Shown piece by piece: positions 22,850-35,329 of a DNA stretch of 64,000 nt. The number at the start of each line of letters is the position of its first letter. Positions within the stretch are counted from its first letter, which is position 1. The notes beneath the pieces were generated by a model. That model was not told the origin of the DNA. It worked only from the letters and a program-made list of their open reading frames with translations, and did no database searches. Location of the stretch: positions 73,432,080 to 73,496,079 of the forward strand of contig JBOZIK010000001.1 in the NCBI GenBank assembly GCA_051453625.1. The letters are read 5' to 3'. This DNA comes from Welwitschia mirabilis (Eukaryota; Gnetophyta; Gnetopsida; Welwitschiales). Position numbers and translations under genes: made by a program.

Positions 22850-23790
22850 CTAACTTATAATTCCCCTTTGCTTTCCTCAAATAGGGCCCTTCTCCTTCCA
22901 TTATTAATCTTAACATATCCTCTTTTGAAGAAGATGAAACTTTTTATATGGAAGAATCTCTACTAGATTCTATTAAGGGACTTTTAATCTCACTAACAAA
23001 GTATTCCTTGGAAGTGTTAGAACTATCCCATTATGGAGTAAAGAAATAATTTGCTAGAAAGAATCATTTTCAATCTCTTAAGCTCCATGTTTACAAACAC
23101 ATTGTAGGATAAATAAAAGAAAAAAATCAGATCATCCATAAGATGCAAGAGCTAAATGTAGCACTAGAGGTTCTTTAGCATCTAATAGTAAGAGATGGAC
23201 TTTGGAAGCAACATGTGGCAAGTTTTTCATCATGTAAGGTAAGGAATAACCCACTTTGCATAGGGTGATTATCTCAAAGCAATAACATTCATAAATGTTC
23301 GCCATCTATTAGTGATGCCCTAAGGACTAGTTAATAATGATGCTCCTTTCTTGGAATAGGTTGCTGTTGAAAATATTTTAACTTTGAATCTTTTGTTTTA
23401 GAAGGTAGTTCTACCGCACTTAAACCATATATATTTATTAGTTTTATTATCTTTATCTCCATGGAAAGGCTTTAATAGAGCACTATTACCCTGCTTGAAC
23501 TATGGTTTATTAGTTTTTATTATCTTTACTTCCTTGGGGGGTTTTTTATTGGGGGCTATTGCCCTGCTTGTGTTCATGTTTTTTTAGTTGTCACTAGAAT
23601 TATTCTTTTATTTAAAGGAAGGCACCAGGGGAGGGGGGTTAAGGGGTAGGTGTGGGTTGAAGCTTATATCATCTGTAAAAATAATGCCTTATAAGTTCTT
23701 ACATTAGCTCCATTTAATAATTATAGCTTAGCTAAATGAAAAGCTATTATCATTGTATTTGATTTTTAATTACATAATTAAACTACATTT
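22850..23790 (+). pseudogene. Possible retroelement remnant with a charged helical segment
   Basis: A plus-strand frame gives a Glu-rich stretch (SFEEDETFYMEESLLDSIKG near 22920) and further on KEKNQIIHKMQELNVALEVL, interrupted by stops. It is followed by a T-rich untranslated-like stretch with a roughly 75-bp tandem duplication (about 23423-23497 and 23498-23571, both ending CCCTGCTTG). I do not recognise the family. It resembles the 3' part of a decayed retroelement. Confidence 0.3.
23423..23571 (+). repeat. Imperfect tandem duplication of about 75 bp
   Basis: Both copies contain TTTATTAGTTTTTATTATCTTTA (first copy one T shorter), then a CTTTAATAGAG or TTTTATTGGGG segment, CTATT(A/G)CCCTGCTTG. 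They are moderately diverged. Confidence 0.65.
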
Positions 23791-23799
23791 ATTAAAGAC

Positions 23800-26580
23800 A
23801 AACCATCATCGATAAAGTTATAGCTAAATCATTACAAATAAAGCATAGCCAAGGCCTCTTATGGTACTAAATATATTTTAATCATACTTACTTTATCTCT
23901 TTAAACACACTTCTAAACTAGATGGACTTATCTATTTTAATTTTAATGATGCTTGTGCTACATTTCAATTATCTTTAGATCTCTTGTTCATGTGTCTTCA
24001 TGGTATGAATTTGCCACATGAATTCATCTTGAATTTCCTTAATATTACTAACATGTCACATAAAATGAAGATTCTATATAAGGTGTTATATAACACGCAC
24101 ATATACACATCCACACAACACACAACACACAATACAACATCTAAGTATTATTGTTAAATGTGATTTACAACTGGTCATCCATCAAATATTAACAGATTAT
24201 AAGTGCAAATATGAAAATCCATATCTTAGCCTTGATGAAGCCCTTGTAACAAGTTGTGATTCGTATTTTTTTTTCACATACTTTGAATAGAAAGTAGTAT
24301 GATTGGTTACATATAAAATTTCATCCTCTTAATTATCGTCAAGTCATCTCATGATCTCATCATCCTAAAGAAATTGTATATGAATTAATGTTCCTCCTTT
24401 ATGCTTAGGTATTTACCAAATTAAAATTCATTTGAAACTATTCACAGTGTATCCCAAGTATCAATTATAAATTACCTTTACATCAATGTAAATACAAATA
24501 GATATTATGTGAATTATGAAAAGTAAATGTTATAAGTTGTTATATTCAAGTATTCAAATGCTTATATTCAAGTATTCAAATGCTTAAAATGTATTTTTTG
24601 AAATTTATATAGAATAAATATATGATCAACTTATAAATTGATGATGTTATATATACATATATATAGATATAACTAAGGGCAAAATTGCATAAATATATAC
24701 ATACATTCACATATATATATTCCATTATCATATAATATATACTATTCATATTATGCTAGATGTACACCATAAAGATCCCTTAGACATATCCTAGAAGGAC
24801 AAAATAAGTGATAAATGTTATGCGAAGACTTAAACATATCACTTCTAAATTTCTTGTGTATTTTCAAATAAAATAATCCTTCTTTATATTATTTGCATAT
24901 CACTGTCTGTGTGTGAATTTGAAACTGAAATTAAAATTTTATTATGTCCATAGACCCTAAAGATCTATGTATGTATGTTATTTATATGCCTCCTATTAAT
25001 TTTTAGAAAATAAGTAATTTTAGAGTGCCTATTAAATATCACCAATTGTTTTCCATTATGGATGATATAAAGAAATTGCATATTCGTATATTGTTTAACT
25101 AATTAATCATGTGACAAGAAATAAATAGATAAATAATGTTAGGAAATAACATAAGAGATAGGCTCAAATTCTATTATGAAGTTGAAAAGGATGGGTTCAT
25201 AATCTATTTAAAGCCTAGAATAGCTAATAAAAAAATTATAAGAAAGCTTAGATAAACTCTTTGTCTTTATTTTGTTCATAAAAATAATAGTGTATTTATT
25301 CACACTTCTAAATCATATTTAGTGTATTACTTCATATATGTATGATATTATTAGAATTACATTAGAATATGATCCTAATTATCCTTTAAATTTCTTATAA
25401 AAAATGATTACTATGGGAAATAATTAAATATAACAGGGATATGTAAAGTTTACTTTATAGCATCCATTAACAATTTTAAGTTTTCATCTTTGATTTTTTG
25501 AGGCACTTGAATAGTATTGACAAGGGATGATTAAATAGACAACATAAAAACTTACTAAGTTAAGATGTGTAGGTTTAGTTGATGTAAGACTTCATTTGCA
25601 GGATCTTATCAAAGAATAACAATATTTTAAACAAATCAAATATTTATATGAATATGATAATGATAATAAAATACTAAATAATAATAAAATATGATATATA
25701 AATAACAATATTACCTTCCATGATGACTTAACCCATAATTTTCAAATGTAGCATGAATTTATTAACAAACCAACAAAGTATTGAAAATAATGGAATGAAT
25801 TATTTGTTGTAGCTCTATATGTGCTTTGGCTTATCTAAAACAAACAAGTTTTCCATTGAACATCAACATTAGTGTACATTTCTTAGCATTGGATCTTATT
25901 CTTGTGGAAACTATGGAAAACCACTTAGTTTCATTTCCCTTAACCCTTACCCCCTAATGCTATTTTGCCTCTTAAATAAAGAGAAAAAAATAACTTAAAA
26001 TTATCTTAAAATAAACATAAAAAATAACATAATGTTAAGAAAATTAATAGCATTAAAAAAAAGTTTACATGAGAATGTTATGATAACTGAAATTATTCAT
26101 TTTTAAAAGAAATTCAAATTTTTAAATAAAAAGAATGTAGTAGTATAAATTTATAAAGGATACTTTATATATGTATGTTTCAAAAATATGTCTTTAACAA
26201 TACTTAAATCATGAAAGATGGAGTTATGAAATAAATTTATAGTTTTGGGAAAATGTTAATTTAATTAAGAAAGTATTAAGAAATAGAATAAAAAGATTTA
26301 AGCTTAGAATAATATAAGATATTATAATAAAGTGATGAATAAAAAGAAAAGATAATTACAAAATATTAAAATTCTTCTTAAAGATAATTAAAAAGAATTA
26401 AAATTATTCTTACTCCATTCACATTAAAATAAATTATAAAAAAATTGATAGACAACTTTTTATTTATTAAAAAGTATAATAAACTTGAGTCTATTCTAGC
26501 TAGGGCATGACATTGGAAGATCTAGCATAACAAAAATATATATATATGATTTACTAACTTCTGAACATATCATTTGATTT
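23800..26580. other. AT-rich DNA without recognised genes
   Basis: Very low G+C, with TA-rich runs around 24640-24735. No extended open frame, protein motif or clear repeat boundary was found. Confidence 0.5.
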
Positions 26581-26589
26581 GTTTTTTTC

Positions 26590-26703
26590 CCTCTTTTTTT
26601 TTGAGAAATGGTAATTTTGTATGAGATTTTGTCTTACTAGGACCTCCCATCATAGCTTAATTCCATGGGGATTTGAACTTCCAACCATAAAGATATCAGC
26701 ATA
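26590..26703 (-). mobile_element. Possible tRNA-related SINE fragment
   Basis: The minus strand contains AAGTTCAAATCCCC (26667-26680), close to a tRNA B box (GGTTCAAATCC), followed by a unique body and an A run ending at 26594-26602. The A box is not convincing. It directly abuts the poly(A) of the LINE. Confidence 0.3.
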
Positions 26704-28899
26704 CGTTTTTTTTTTTAAAACAAAAATAACTAAAACTTAAATTAGTAAGAAGTATTTAGAGATAAAGCGGTAGAAGAACCCCCTAGTGAGGAATTACAAA
26801 AAAAAGGAACTATGACATAACTAGGTCATAAAACAAACTTGTAGGTGATGATGAAATTAGTACAAAAGGAATTAACTGCAAAATTAGGGGGAAAGCACCC
26901 TTGCCCTATGACTGATACTATTAAAGAGAGAACAAGAAATATTGAGATGACTCTAAAAAAATGATAGATTAATATTTCTTCTATCTCGAACATAAGTCAT
27001 TGTGATGGTGTTGGAGTAGGAACCTATTCATTTTGTCTACCAAGACCTCAAAGGCTTGGTTCATTTCTTTAAACTCTTCTGCTTCTGCTTTATTCTTGTC
27101 AAGATGAAGTCTTAATGCCTTCTTTTAAAAGTTTGTTTTGATCATGCTCAGTGATGCTCTGTGAGTGATATCAACAATATTATAAAGCGATATTTTTTCA
27201 TCCCTTGAATTATGGCATACATGACCTTTCTTTTTATTTGTTTCATATTAATGTCTTCATGAATGGTCTGATGTTCTTTCTTTGTATTGGAGTTCATCTA
27301 GTTTTATGGCTTTATCTCCTCATTTAACTTGGAAATTTCTATCTTCTTAGAAGGATTTTTCTCTAGAGAATATTTAGTCTGACACTGCTTAGGGAGGACC
27401 TACTCCACCTCCTGCTCTGTGGGTTTATGATCTTCTTTAGGGGGTAAAATTGACTCTTTCTATTTGTGTTCTTCCTATGTTAGGGGCGGAGATGCTTCTC
27501 TTATTTCTTTTCTCTTCTCAAGGACTTTTGGTATTCTTGGTTTTTTCTTCTTTTTCCAACTTGGTTGTTGGGCTTCTTCTATTGTCCTATGTCTTGGAGG
27601 AGGGAAAGGAGACTTTCTTCTCATCCTAGAATCTCTCATGGCTCTTTAAATCACCATTATAAGGGTAGAGTATCAAGCAGTATCTTTTCTTCTTAAATCT
27701 TAAATAAAAAAGTAAGGAAGGTTGATGCAGTGCCTTTGGTTAAGGGCCTTAAGGAAAACAAAATGTAGCTTGGTGAGCTTTAAGCAATAACCTAACTAAA
27801 TAAAGTTTCTATGAACTAACTCGACCCCCATGCCCCGGGGGAAAGAGGGGGGATGATGAAGTGCTTTCTTGCTGATGTAACCACTTGAAAGTTTTGGATG
27901 CCACTCGGGAATGAGTGGAAGGCCTTCGTTTACCCTCTATAATCAAGGAAAATCCTCTTTCCTTCTACTAGAACTTCTAATAGACAAACTAACAATTCCT
28001 CAATAACTTCAATTAAAATTCTTCTAAATGTAGGTTTGTTTGCTCTTCAAATTTATAAAATAAGGTGATATCAAAATCCAACTTCCCCTTTAGGTTGTGC
28101 AGTAAGATTTTCTATCCCAATGCCTACACCTTATTCCATAGCTCCAGATAGCCCTCAAAGAGGCTTGGATTTATTAGCTCATATGTCGGAGTAACCCCTA
28201 TTACTACCCAAATTTGTAAGTAATATCATTAAATCCTTTTAGCTGTATTAATAGGAAAGGGGAGAGGGATGTTATTAAAAATTATGTCATTATGGGTATA
28301 CCAAATTTGCCAAAATATTAGGTGAATCTCATTCAACTACCATCTTGTAGTCTCCTGTCTTACCATGTAATAACTCATCATCAATTCTATTAAGTTTTTA
28401 CTCCATTTACATTCATGAAAGAGATGGTGATTATCTTCCTAATATGATTGGCAGATTAGGCATGTAGAGGAAACTTGCATGCCACATTTGATGAGTTGGT
28501 CTCTTATTAAGAGTTTTTTATTGTCGTTAAGCAATAGGGATTTGCCCCTGTAAGAATCTTTTCTTTACTTCATCTTTACCATATTGCTTGATTCAGATAG
28601 ATTTTGTTGTGTCTTCATTAGCCATACCTAAATCGATCAATTCCCTTCTAGCTTTTGAAGGTAAGAATCTCCTTCAATTATAGTCCATGATGGGTATTTA
28701 TCATTAATTAGTTCACTTCAAGGTTTCTCTCTAATAAGTAATCTCTTGATAATTTTGTGAGCTTCCATGAGTAAGTAGCCTGCATTTCTAGGTCAAGTAA
28801 CAAGGTTTTATTTACAAAGGTAAATGCAACTTTTATCCTTATCTCTAAAATAGATGCACTTTTTTAGCATGCTATTGATTCTTTTGGTTATGAACTTTT

Positions 28900-31245
28900 G
28901 GGAGTGAGGGAGACGAGGGAAATAACAAAGGCTATATATCTAAATAAAGCAATTAGGTAGGCATTTGCTAAGATGATCTTCACTTTTGAGAAAAGAAATT
29001 TATTTAACCAAGTGTTGCATTTCCTCTGAATATTCTCTAGAATAAAGCTCTAAGTATTAGTTTTTAAGAGGAACCCTTACATATATGTCCTGTAAATCTC
29101 CCAATTTGGCTTCTAAGATTTTGATGATATCACTTCTCCTCCTAATGCTTTTGTTTATAATGTGTATTCTAGACTTGAGTCTCACTTGAGTCTCATGGAT
29201 TTAAAAAAAAGGTTCATAGTGTTTTTCATGGCTCTTGCTTGTTCACAGGAGGCTTGAGTCATAATAATAATATCATCTATGTAGTGATTATTGATAAATA
29301 CTTAGCTTCTTATTTTATCCCTAAGACTCCATTTCTCTTAAGCATTTACTACAAAACGTTCATGATGAATAGAAGAAGATAGGGAGATAATGGATCCCCC
29401 TGCGTTAGTTTGCATCCTACAAAGAACAATTCTGATATACTGTTACTTATCTCTACACTAAATTTAGTTGAAGCTTGCATGTCTAGCTAAAGATTAGTGA
29501 TGTCAGAGTTGAATCCAGTTTTTCTTAGGATACTTCCCAAGGCTTTCCAGCTTACAGAATCATAGGATTTTGCTATGTCTAGTTTAGTAAGAAGTAAAGA
29601 AAATTTATTTTTCTTGACTGAATGAATGATTTTGTGAGTTAAAAGGATTTGGTTCTAAAAGTACCCAAATTGGATGAAGCCAACTTGATTCTTGGAGATA
29701 GCCTTATGAAGCAGGGGTGACATAATCTACTAATATCTTTGTAAAGATCTTATAAAGAACATTGTAGATACCTAAGGGTCTGTAATCATCTAGTTTGTTG
29801 GCATCTCATTTCTTTGGGATGAAGACTACCCAAGTCCTATTCATCTTGACTAGAATGGAGATGAAGATGTCTTGCATGACATCGTGAAGGTAATCCCCTT
29901 TGAGGGAGAAATATGCCTTGAATAATTCTACCAACCACCTCTCCAGCCTAAGGGTTATATTGTTCTTCATGGATTAAATTACTTCTTATACTTCCTCTTT
30001 GCTGCTTGGCTTATTTAGACTTACATTATACTTATGAGAATTTTTTTAATCTATCTAAATAAGCTCAATAACGATATCCTCCCATTCATAAGTGTTCTTA
30101 AGATAGGTCTACATTTTTATAGTGACAGCCTCTTCATCTTTAAGTACTTGTTTTATGATTATAAGCTTCTTGATTTTATTGTCTATTTTATGTTGATTAG
30201 CCTATTGAAAGAAGAATTTAGTATGCTTGTTCCCTTATTTTAGCCACTTGATTTTGAACCTCTCCCTCCAGTAATGCTCTTCATCAAAAGTTATTTCCTA
30301 TAATTCTAGGAGGCATTTGTACTCCTTGATCAAGACCATCCTAGTCTATCCCATGTTCTCACTCTATTTAAATCTCCTATAACTCTTGCTCCAACTCCCT
30401 CTTAGATTTAGACCTTTTTTTGTCCTTCTGTCTTTAGCCCTGAAGATGAGTTTTAAAGGTGTTTAGGTCCCTGTATAGAAAGTATTATTATCTTAATTCT
30501 AAATTATTTTTACTACACTCCTAGCTTCCTCCCTCATAAGCCAGTATCTCTCCATCCTAAAGGAGGATTTAAGGGACGTTATCATACCAATTCTAAATTT
30601 GATTGGTCTATGATCTTAAGCTATTTTATTTAAGCCCTAAACCTTAATAGTAATCTTAATTATTTATTTTCTTATTGAGATCTTATTGATTTTGGACATA
30701 ATTTGGTTACCTCCTGTTCTTCTATTGGAACATGTGAATTTGCATCCTATAATTGGGATATGCAAAAGGTTTCCTTTTACCATGAGGCCTCTAAGAATCT
30801 CAACTCCCTTGATCTTCCATTTTTAGCCTTATATTTTTTTCCCATATGTGAAGGCATTAGTTAAAATCATCAAAGACTATCCATTTAGCTTCATTTATGT
30901 CTAAGATTTTTAATTCATTTAGCATTAAGGCTTTATTTATATTGTTCTGTAGGTTGAACACATTTGTGATGATCCATCCTTCCTCTTAAAGTAGATCATT
31001 AGATGGTGTCTAGTGCTATGAATTAATTCTGCCTCCTTTTTATTAGGGTTATAATTTTCCCTAAATTTCCTTCTGTTGAGATGAATTTGTTCTAGTGCTA
31101 TTAAAAATTACTTAATTTCATGTTATGATGCATCTTCATCTCTTATAAATAGACTAAATTTATGTTGTATTTACTAATTAAATCTCTTAGAGTTGTTTTT
31201 TTGTAAAGAGACCCTAAACCGCTATAATTCTAGGTGAGGCACTCC
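28900..31245 (-). pseudogene. LINE ORF2: endonuclease and reverse transcriptase remnant
   Basis: The endonuclease signature WIVFDDFN lies at 30860-30883 (the family has GDFN; Gly is Asp here). Reverse transcriptase motifs follow in order: KLDIAKSYDSVSW at about 29540-29595, TQGDPLSPYLLLFIMNVL at about 29354-29405, and the catalytic YIDD at 29272-29283 (family F/YADD). Frames shift between motifs and stops are frequent, so no enzyme is made. The protein normally nicks the target DNA and primes reverse transcription there. Confidence 0.8.
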
Positions 31246-31544
31246 AACAAGTCTATTTTCGGGGTGCCCCTTGATCTTTTTTCAAAGTGTCCTCTATTGT
31301 TGCTTGGGAACTATTTACCAAATTTTTTGTCACTTTTCTGTCTCTTAGCACTTTATTGCTAGGCCTTACTTTTATGTGGGTTTCAATATTACTTGGCTTA
31401 TCTTTATTTATTTGTTTCTCAGATTGGAAAAGATCTCCCTGCTCTTCTAATAGGTGTTGGAATGGGTTGTGTTCATATTTTTTTTATTCTTTCTTTTCTT
31501 TAGGATATACAATTGTATTCTTTGACTGTATTTACCTTTTTCTA

Positions 31545-31745
31545 TATGTGCTAGCAATCACTTTTGTTGTGCCCTAATTTTCTATAAAAAGAGCATGTTT
31601 CTTTTTGTTTGTCCTCAATCTCTATTTGTCTCTTCCTACATTCTTCCATTTCATGGCATTTTTCCTTATAGTGTATGCATTTTTTTCCTATCCTAATACA
31701 TTTTTGTAGTGCATGTCTAGTCTTTTTACATATTTCACATGTTAT
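31545..31745 (-). pseudogene. LINE ORF1 zinc-knuckle region
   Basis: The minus strand encodes CEICKKTRHALQKC (CX2CX4HX4C) and, about 50 residues later, CSFYRKLGHNKSDC, where the second Cys is Tyr. A Lys/Glu-rich linker with extra Cys residues lies between them. Paired knuckles like these occur in plant LINE ORF1 proteins, which bind element RNA. ORF1 upstream of this is unreadable past the gap. Confidence 0.75.
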
Positions 31746-32063
31746 TGAGAGGTTCTCCTAGGTGACGTCTAGTTCATATTCTCTTAATTTGGACCTAAAT
31801 TTGATAGATTGTATCTCCTTTATTTCTTTAAGTCTGATCAAGACACAAAATCTCGCTAGGAATAGTCTAGTTTGCTTAATGGTGATTCTGTTTAATTTAA
31901 TTAATTCTTTGAATTAAGAGATGGTTTTTTTTAGAAGATCCTCATCCTAAAACTTGAGGGGGAATCTATATATTTAAATCCAAATAGGTAATTTATTAAA
32001 TAGATGCGGGTCTACGTACATCCCAAGAGTCCATTTAGCTAGGCTAGGCCTCTTATTCCAAAG

Positions 32064-32946
32064 AACCATGGACCTCTAGTAATAACCTTGTCTTTAACTT
32101 ATTTGTTATTTAACTGAAAAGGTATCAGATCTTCTAGCNNNNNNNNNNNNNNNNNNNNNNNNNNNNNNNNNNNNNNNNNNNNNNNNNNNNNNNNNNNNNN
32201 NNNNNNNNNNNNNNNNNNNNNNNNNNNNNNNNNNNNNNNNNNNNNNNNNNNNNNNNNNNNNNNNNNNNNNNNNNNNNNNNNNNNNNNNNNNNNNNNNNNN
32301 NNNNNNNNNNNNNNNNNNNNNNNNNNNNNNNNNNNNNNNNNNNNNNNNNNNNNNNNNNNNNNNNNNNNNNNNNNNNNNNNNNNNNNNNNNNNNNNNNNNN
32401 NNNNNNNNNNNNNNNNNNNNNNNNNNNNNNNNNNNNNNNNNNNNNNNNNNNNNNNNNNNNNNNNNNNNNNNNNNNNNNNNNNNNNNNNNNNNNNNNNNNN
32501 NNNNNNNNNNNNNNNNNNNNNNNNNNNNNNNNNNNNNNNNNNNNNNNNNNNNNNNNNNNNNNNNNNNNNNNNNNNNNNNNNNNNNNNNNNNNNNNNNNNN
32601 NNNNNNNNNNNNNNNNNNNNNNNNNNNNNNNNNNNNNNNNNNNNNNNNNNNNNNNNNNNNNNNNNNNNNNNNNNNNNNNNNNNNNNNNNNNNNNNNNNNN
32701 NNNNNNNNNNNNNNNNNNNNNNNNNNNNNNNNNNNNNNNNNNNNNNNNNNNNNNNNNNNNNNNNNNNNNNNNNNNNNNNNNNNNNNNNNNNNNNNNNNNN
32801 NNNNNNNNNNNNNNNNNNNNNNNNNNNNNNNNNNNNNNNNNNNNNNNNNNNNNNNNNNNNNNNNNNNNNNNAACCATGGACCTCTAGTAATAACCTTGTC
32901 TTTAACTTATTTGTTATTGAACTGAAAAGGTATCAGATCTTCTAGC
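32064..32946. other. Gap (32139-32871) flanked by near-identical 75-bp ends
   Basis: Sequence 32064-32138 recurs at 32872-32946 with a single difference (TTATTTAAC versus TTATTGAAC). The contig ends probably overlap or are two alleles, so the 733 N may not exist. Confidence 0.9.
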
Positions 32947-33019
32947 ATGATAATAATATACACTTTACTTACCACTATCCACTTAGTTGTTACCCATTCC
33001 CTGATGAGGTTCAGTCTAG

Positions 33020-35180
33020 GACTAAGGCCTGACAAAACAAACTTGCCTCTCAAACTATATTAGAATCTCTTCTCTATTTCTAAACATGCATCTTTATTTA
33101 TATTTAAAACAAGGGTTTTCCCTTTTTTAGAGAACTACATCTTTTTCATTTTGAAGGTCTAAAGCTCTACCCTTAAGAGACTACTTTGAAGTAACTTTAA
33201 TGCAAGAAAAATTACTGTAACTTTCCTTGTTTAAATGCCTAAAAACTGGCTGAAACTACCCCACTAAATGCTGCAACCTCGAATTGAAACCGCCTCCTCC
33301 ACTCCTTGGTCTTACCTTGAGGATACCATCCCTTGAAAATACCCATCACCATACATTATTAACTAAATAAACTAGGGGCCTTTCCTAGCATTTAAAATTT
33401 TAATCCAAATATTTGATTCTTTTTCCTTTTTCCTTCTCCACCTATAACCATGAAACTAGTCTTAAATTATCTTCATCTAGCTTAATATTATATACTACTC
33501 TTTGCTTTTATTAACTTTTGAATTATTAATAGTCCAAACTTTATCTGAATATAGGAAAATAAGATCTTTCCATGTATTGCACATTCCTTTAAATTATAAT
33601 CCTATGAAAACATTAGTGACCATGACTTGATTTAATGGAAAAGAAAAGTAATTTCTCATGATGGTTTTATCTTATGCCAAAATATAATAATGATATCATA
33701 ATATACAAATAAACTAGTTAGTGTTAATTCATATTTATTACACAATGGACATATAAGATGTAATTTAGTATAAATTTTAGACATATGCAATCTTAACGAA
33801 CAAGTTCAAATATGTTGTTCCATAATAAATAAAATTTATCCTTCTAAATTAAGTAAAAATTATTAGTAACTTCTTTCACTTTAAAATGCTTCTTTCTTCA
33901 TATTAATTTGCCATTTCTTTTACTCATAATCTCTCTAAACATGATATAGCTCTTTGTATAGGTAAAGGTTAATAATATGGGGTTCTTTGAAGAAATCAAC
34001 ATCACCATATGGATATTCCAATTTTATAACTTTAATCCATGATTTAGATGTAATTAATAATTTTCATATTAGTTCCCCTACTAATGCATAATTGATTTCC
34101 AATAAGTAACCTCAAATGTTTAATCTCCTTACTTTTATAAAACTGTCTCTCAACTCATATTAATCCTCTTTTACTTATAGTTCTCATAGGAAGTCTTTTT
34201 CCATCTTTCCTAAATGATTAATAATAGACTTATGTGATCCATAAAATTGCATAACGTATAATGGCAAAACTAGAGCATCTCTCCCCATAACTACATGTTT
34301 ATTTGCTAACCTTATAATTTTTCATTTATCTTAAAACCTCGTCCCATAGAGTTTTAGTCAATTTTCCTATTTTCATTGATAATATTCTTAAACTTGACTA
34401 GGGAATAAAACTAAAAAAATAAAATTCTCATATAATTCTAATAAGAATGTTTACCTTTATTACATATTATACATAAATCGCCACTTCTTTCTTACGTCTA
34501 TCTTCTATGGTATCATATTACTTTCATTACATTAACCACCTTAGATCTTATGTTCTTAGCACTAAAATAATTTAACACCATCTTGAGCAAATGAAATTGA
34601 AAGAATTTAATAAGATACTNNNNNNNNNNTATCAGGATTTAGTGAATTTAATGGATGTCGTAAGAAGGATAAGATGTGAAGAAAATAGTTTTTGAGGTAA
34701 ACATAAACATATTATATTTTTAATTATTTTCTTATTGAAAAATCAAATATTATATTTGATGTTACCGTTTGCAATTATTGCTTACAAAATTAATTAACTG
34801 CTTTAAGTATTTATTCTCATAACTTTTTTAAATCTCATTTTACTAAGGGTATTATATCATGTAATAACTTAATCAAAGCTTTAGATATTATAATTTAATA
34901 AACATCATATAAATTAAAAAAATTCCTTCCACAAGGTTGAATCTTGATAATGTGTATTATTACTATGCCTAGATGGATAGGCCCTTTTAATGCTTGAAAA
35001 TATAGGTACCCTAGTAAAGATTCATGATGTTTAGTCATACCTCTTAATATAAGTACATTACTTAGGTATATATTACTACCTATATCTAGTTATATTATGT
35101 ATTTAGTTTATAAAATATGATACATTTGTATATTATTTGTTACAAATTCACTTTTTAATACTTCTTAGTGAATAATGTAA
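33020..35180. other. AT-rich DNA without recognised genes
   Basis: No protein motif or element boundary found. Contains a 10-N gap at 34620-34629. Confidence 0.5.
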
Positions 35181-35189
35181 TAATAATAA

Positions 35190-35302
35190 TGTAGGCGAAT
35201 TATCACATTACAAAGAATCAGGAATAGTATGGCTATTTAAAGGGATGAAAAACCACTAGTAAATAGACATACTATTATATAAATAATTAATTACATGATA
35301 AT
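35190..35302 (-). repeat. 3' LTR of the copia element
   Basis: Aligns without gaps to the 5' LTR. Its outer end is TGTAGGCGAA on the plus strand. Its inner end has lost the exact CTAACA and is bordered by the polypurine tract. Confidence 0.75.
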
Positions 35303-35329
35303 ACTCCCCTCCTTAACATAGAGAAAATT

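Larger units (their letters stand above)
26706..33020 (-). mobile_element. LINE (non-LTR) retrotransposon, decayed
   Basis: Minus-strand order is ORF1 with zinc knuckles (about 32100-31545), endonuclease (about 31250-30800), reverse transcriptase (about 30000-28900), a long 3' part, and an A run (T on the plus strand at 26706-26716). This is the standard plant L1-type layout and a plausible length. The 5' end is uncertain, because a 733-N gap with duplicated flanks lies at 32139-32871. All frames contain stops. Confidence 0.75.

Noticed and set aside
27464-27649. Plus-strand frame of 61 codons
   Set aside because: Shadow of the charged minus-strand 3' part of the LINE.
31287-31577. Plus-strand hydrophobic frame of 96 codons
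   Set aside because: It is the reverse strand of LINE ORF1/endonuclease sequence; the hydrophobicity comes from the complement of a Lys-rich region.
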